DNA of 7,341 nt from Minisyncoccota bacterium (GTDB taxonomy: Bacteria > Patescibacteriota > Minisyncoccia > Minisyncoccales > UBA5738), in contig JALOQL010000053.1 of assembly GCA_025453415.1 (NCBI GenBank), positions 1 through 7,341 of the forward strand, written 5' to 3'. The notes under the pieces are model-generated. The model did not search any database, was not told the origin of the DNA, and saw only the letters and a program-made list of their open reading frames with translations. This document shows, one piece after another, positions 4,803 through 7,341 of the stretch (its first letter is position 1; each line of letters starts with the position of its first letter). Position numbers and translations under genes: made by a program.

Positions 4803-5012
4803 ATGTCAAAACATAAATTTCATACTAAAATAAAGGAGTATCGCGCCAAAACCGGCCTGACGCAGGAGAAATTGGCGGATACCGTGGGCGCGCGGCGGGA
4901 AACCATTATTTTCCTGGAACAAGGAAAATACGTCCCGTCGCTGAAACTGGCGCACGATATCGCCAAGGTATTCGGCGCGGCGATCGAAGAAGTGTTCTTT
5001 TTTACTGACTGA
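4803..5012 (+). CDS. Small XRE-family helix-turn-helix regulator
   Basis: 69-residue single-domain DNA-binding protein of the Cro/C1 (HTH_3, XRE) type, close in size and pattern to the YozG-like regulators. The five-helix domain fills the chain: helix 1 'FHTKIKEYRAKTG' (6-18), the helix-turn-helix 'TQEKLADTVGARRETIIFLE' (20-39) with recognition helix around 'RRETIIFLE', then 'GKYVPSLKLAHDIAKVFG' (41-58) and the C-terminal 'AIEEVFFF' (60-67). There is no added sensor domain, so any signal must come from a partner, possibly the membrane protein encoded 7 bases upstream. It likely represses the shared promoter through the ATGTTA/TAACAT sites; this is inference from layout. The fusion-protein gene begins 21 bases after its stop and may be in the same transcript. 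Confidence 0.95.
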   Translation: MSKHKFHTKIKEYRAKTGLTQEKLADTVGARRETIIFLEQGKYVPSLKLAHDIAKVFGAAIEEVFFFTD

Positions 5013-5033
5013 CCAGTTGATGCAAAAGCAGCA

Positions 5034-6536
5034 ATGAAAAATTTAGGTAAATACAACTTGGAAATCGCCGTGTTCGTTTGCGGCGCGGTGGTGATGATCC
5101 TGGAGCTTGTCGGTTCCCGGTTTTTGGCGCCGCATTTCGGTACCACTCTTTACGTGTGGTCCTCGATCATCGGGGTCATCCTGGCCAGCTTGAGCGTTGG
5201 CTATTGGCTGGGCGGCCGCGTTTCGACCGTGAATCCCGGCCGGCCGGTGCTCGCGCTCATCGTCCTGACCGCCGCGTTCTCGATCCTGGCTCTGGCGATG
5301 GTCCGGGAATCGATCCTGGCGCTGGCGGTCGCGGTAGCAAGCCAAACCGACATCCGGCTGGGAGCGTTTTTCGCGGCAATGGTAATGTTTTCATTGCCCA
5401 ATGTTTTGCTGGGGATTGTTTCGCCATATGCGGCGCGTTTGAAGATCGACCAGGTGGCTTCGAGCGGCAAGGCGGTGGGTAATCTTTACGCGATATCCAC
5501 CGCGGGCAGTATCGCCGGCACGTTTGCCGCGGGGTTTTGGCTGATCGGAATGTTCGGCAGCGAACAGATCCAGGTCTGGATGGCGGCGGCGCTGGCGGCG
5601 GTCTCGGTGCTTATCGATTTCAAGGTACTAAAATTGTGGCAGGTTGCCATGCTGGCCGCGGCAGTTGTTTGGTCGGCTTATTCCGGAACCGCCGCGGCGG
5701 ATGTTTCGGTAAAAACTTTCGACACTTCCTATTCGCGCTACCAGGTCAGGGATATCGAAGTTGGGCCGGGGCTTGCGATCCGGACGTTGAGCGCCGACAA
5801 GCTCGGCACCCAATCGGCGGCATTCCTGCGCAACGGCCGGCCCAACGACGAGCTGGTTTTCGAATACGTCAAATATTTCCTGCTGGGGCGGCATTTCGTG
5901 ACCGAAATAAAAAGCACTTTAATGATCGGCGCCGGCGCGTATTCGTTCCCGAAAAAATTCCTGCTGGAATATCCGGACGCCGCGATCGATGTGGTCGAGA
6001 TCGATCCCAAGCTGACCGAAATCTCGCGTCAATATTTCGATCTGAGGGACAATCGACGGATGTCGATTTACCATGAGGACGGCCGCGTTTTTTTGAACCG
6101 CAACAAAAAAATTTACGACGTCGTTTATATCGACACTTTCAGTTCGATGTCGATACCTTTCCAGATGGCCACGCGCGAAGCGGCGCTCAAGGTTTACGGG
6201 TCGCTGGGGGAAAGCGGCGCGGCCATGATGAACATTGTTTCGGCCGCAAACGGCGATCGCGGCAAGATATTGCGCTCTCTTTATGCCACTTATAGGGATG
6301 TTTTTCCGCAGGTGTATGTTTTTTCGGTGAAGGGCGAGGACCTGCCCGAGGTTTCCAACTACATGCTGGTGGCGCTGAAATCGCGGACCCCGCCCCAATG
6401 GACCAATCCCGATTTTGAGCTGAACAAATATCTTCAAACCCGGATGGACCAAAAGTTGGAAAACGATGTGCCGGCGCTGACCGACGACCGCGCGCCGATG
6501 GAGCAATACGTCATGGAGATCATGAAAGGCGAATAG
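5034..6536 (+). CDS. Membrane-fused spermidine synthase-like protein
   Basis: 500-residue two-part protein. Residues 1 to about 217 form an integral membrane domain with roughly 6-7 helices; 'LVGSRFLAPHFGTTLYVWSS' (25-44) and 'SVGYWLGGR' (54-62) are characteristic of proteins annotated as fused MFS/spermidine synthase. After a linker, residues about 225-500 are a soluble Rossmann-fold domain related to SpeE: 'MIGAGAYSFPK' (297-307) in the SAM-site position, 'VVEIDP' (320-325), 'HEDGRVFL' (347-354), 'YDVVYIDTFSSMSIP' (361-375), 'ATREAALKVYGSLGESG' (379-395) and C-terminal 'LTDDRAPMEQY' (482-492). The Asp of the SpeE GGGDG motif and the second Asp of its DxxD gate are missing, so a normal putrescine aminopropyltransferase is doubtful; the acceptor is unknown. 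It starts 21 bases after the XRE gene, without a Shine-Dalgarno motif. Confidence 0.93.
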   Translation: MKNLGKYNLEIAVFVCGAVVMILELVGSRFLAPHFGTTLYVWSSIIGVILASLSVGYWLGGRVSTVNPGRPVLALIVLTAAFSILALAMVRESILALAVAVASQTDIRLGAFFAAMVMFSLPNVLLGIVSPYAARLKIDQVASSGKAVGNLYAISTAGSIAGTFAAGFWLIGMFGSEQIQVWMAAALAAVSVLIDFKVLKLWQVAMLAAAVVWSAYSGTAAADVSVKTFDTSYSRYQVRDIEVGPGLAIRTLSADKLGTQSAAFLRNGRPNDELVFEYVKYFLLGRHFVTEIKSTLMIGAGAYSFPKKFLLEYPDAAIDVVEIDPKLTEISRQYFDLRDNRRMSIYHEDGRVFLNRNKKIYDVVYIDTFSSMSIPFQMATREAALKVYGSLGESGAAMMNIVSAANGDRGKILRSLYATYRDVFPQVYVFSVKGEDLPEVSNYMLVALKSRTPPQWTNPDFELNKYLQTRMDQKLENDVPALTDDRAPMEQYVMEIMKGE

Positions 6537-6608
6537 CTGATTGGCTTTGGATTTTCAAATTCATTGTTGTTGCTTTACGTTTTTCGTTTTTCACTTTAAA
6601 CTAGTGAC
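6537..6608 (+). other. T-rich gap before mutM
   Basis: 72 non-coding bases, strongly T-biased on the plus strand, with near-repeated TTTTTCG/TTTTTCAC units (6580-6594) and an ATTTTCAA word (6551-6558) also found twice in the repeat at 735-886. No hairpin terminator for the upstream gene and no convincing promoter for mutM is visible; TTGCTT (6570-6575) and TTTAAA (6595-6600) with a 19-base spacer is the best weak pair. Confidence 0.4.
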
Positions 6609-7341
6609 ATGCCCGAACTTCCCGAGGTCGAAACAATCAGGAGGCAGTTGGAAAAAGCCGTGGTCGGCAAAACGATCGCGCGCGTTGAAGTTCTGGAGCA
6701 GAAGATGTTCGAGGGCGACCCGAAAGCGGTTGCCGGGCAAAAGATTGGCGGCACCGGACGCACGGCCAAGGTCCTGAAGATATTTTTGGGCAACGGCGAC
6801 GCGCTGTTGGTCCATTTCAAGCTAAACGGACAGTTTTTTTTGGAGGCGCCCGGGCAGGATCTGGAACGCCGCTTCACGCGGGTCATCCTTCATCTGGACG
6901 ACGGTTCAAAAATTCTTTTCAACGATTCGCGCAAGTTTGCCTGGATGAGGCTCGTGCGTTGTTATAAGGAAGAGGCGAATCCGGCCATCGAGCCGTTCCG
7001 GAAGGATTTTACTTTAGAAAACTTTTCGAAAATCTTGGCCGAAACCCGCAGGCCGGTGAAGATATTGCTGATGGACCAGGAAAAAATTTCCGGTATCGGC
7101 AATATATATGCCAACGAGTCGCTGTTTGCCAGCCGCATCGATCCTTTCCGGCCGGCGAATTCGCTGAAGCCCGCCGAGGTCAAAAGGCTTTTCGAGGCGA
7201 TTCCGGCGATCTTGTCTAAAGCCATTGAATGTCATGGTTCGTCGGGAAAGGACGAATGGTACCGGCAATTGAACGGCAAGCCCGGATGCTACCAGGAGCA
7301 TTTTCTGGTCTACCAGCGCGACGGGCAGAAGTGCTCCGGTG
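6609..7341 (+). CDS. mutM: Formamidopyrimidine-DNA glycosylase MutM/Fpg (3' end outside window)
   Basis: Base-excision repair enzyme that removes oxidised purines such as 8-oxoguanine and cleaves the abasic site. The ATG at 6609 is fixed by the invariant 'MPELPEVET': Pro2 becomes the catalytic N-terminal amine and Glu3 the acid. The frame stays open for 244 codons to the window edge; the family is about 270-290 residues. Visible motifs: 'GRTAK' (50-54, the conserved Lys), 'HFKLNGQFF' (69-77), 'DSRKFAWMRL' (106-115, the Arg/Phe wedge region), 'GIGNIYANESLF' (162-173, helix-two-turn-helix) and 'GKPGCYQEHFLVYQRDGQKC' (223-242), which leads into the C-terminal zinc finger; its first Cys (242) is seen and the rest is cut off. 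'SSGKDEWYRQL' (211-221) differs from the usual GG(T/S)T-x-R-D-(Y/F). No Shine-Dalgarno motif precedes the start. Confidence 0.95.
   Translation, partial: MPELPEVETIRRQLEKAVVGKTIARVEVLEQKMFEGDPKAVAGQKIGGTGRTAKVLKIFLGNGDALLVHFKLNGQFFLEAPGQDLERRFTRVILHLDDGSKILFNDSRKFAWMRLVRCYKEEANPAIEPFRKDFTLENFSKILAETRRPVKILLMDQEKISGIGNIYANESLFASRIDPFRPANSLKPAEVKRLFEAIPAILSKAIECHGSSGKDEWYRQLNGKPGCYQEHFLVYQRDGQKCSG

Noticed and set aside
4424..5012. Reading the DUF2178-XRE pair as a toxin-antitoxin system
   Set aside because: The upstream protein is a four-helix membrane protein with no toxin motif and a conserved-looking charged loop. A small regulator beside it is not enough to claim toxin-antitoxin function.
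5537..6076. 179-codon alternative plus-strand frame inside the spermidine synthase-like gene
   Set aside because: Arg/Gly-rich out-of-frame translation of GC-rich codons; the main frame keeps SAM-fold motifs throughout.
6541..6777. 78-codon frame starting in the gap before mutM
   Set aside because: It overlaps the mutM start in another frame; the MPELPEVET start at 6609 is decisive for mutM.

Overview
The window reads as ordinary chromosome from an uncultured bacterium, most likely a member of the Candidate Phyla Radiation (Patescibacteria). That placement is inference. It rests on compact genes of moderate GC separated by AT-rich gaps, on gap repeats built from ATTTTCAA-like words, on divergent versions of housekeeping enzymes, and on the absence of a Shine-Dalgarno motif before any of the nine visible starts. 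TGA is used as a normal stop (for example at 1907-1909, 4212-4214 and 5010-5012), so the TGA-recoding lineages (Gracilibacteria, Absconditabacteria) are unlikely.

Layout. 1-732 (+) is the C-terminal part of a MacB-type ABC permease. 735-886 is an AT-rich imperfect inverted repeat. 891-1358 (+) is a small membrane-anchored DUF5666-like protein. A bidirectional terminator (1362-1393) separates it from a block of three minus-strand genes: a divergent PAP2 (DUF212/YuiD) membrane protein (1402-1851), an RsuA/RluB-family pseudouridine synthase (1907-2617) and a guanylate kinase with an unusual P-loop (2673-3371). The divergent gap 3372-3548 holds the probable gmk promoter and leader, a perfect palindrome and a strong hairpin. 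Then, on the plus strand, come a SanA/DUF218-type envelope protein (3549-4214), a MITE-like element with 40-bp inverted arms (4224-4361), a promoter overlapped by ATGTTA/TAACAT operator half-sites, a DUF2178-like four-helix membrane protein (4424-4795), a 69-residue XRE regulator (4803-5012), a 500-residue membrane/spermidine-synthase-like fusion protein (5034-6536), and the first 244 codons of MutM/Fpg (6609-7341, cut by the window edge).

How the genes relate. The permease and the DUF5666-like protein plausibly belong to an envelope export locus. The minus-strand block carries housekeeping and membrane functions. The most distinctive part is 4373-6536: a tight gene set in which a small XRE regulator probably controls its own promoter together with an uncharacterised membrane protein, and possibly the downstream fusion protein, whose aminopropyltransferase-like domain lacks the usual polyamine-contacting acidic residues. 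No gap exceeds about 210 bases. I see no tRNA, rRNA, CRISPR array or transposase gene.
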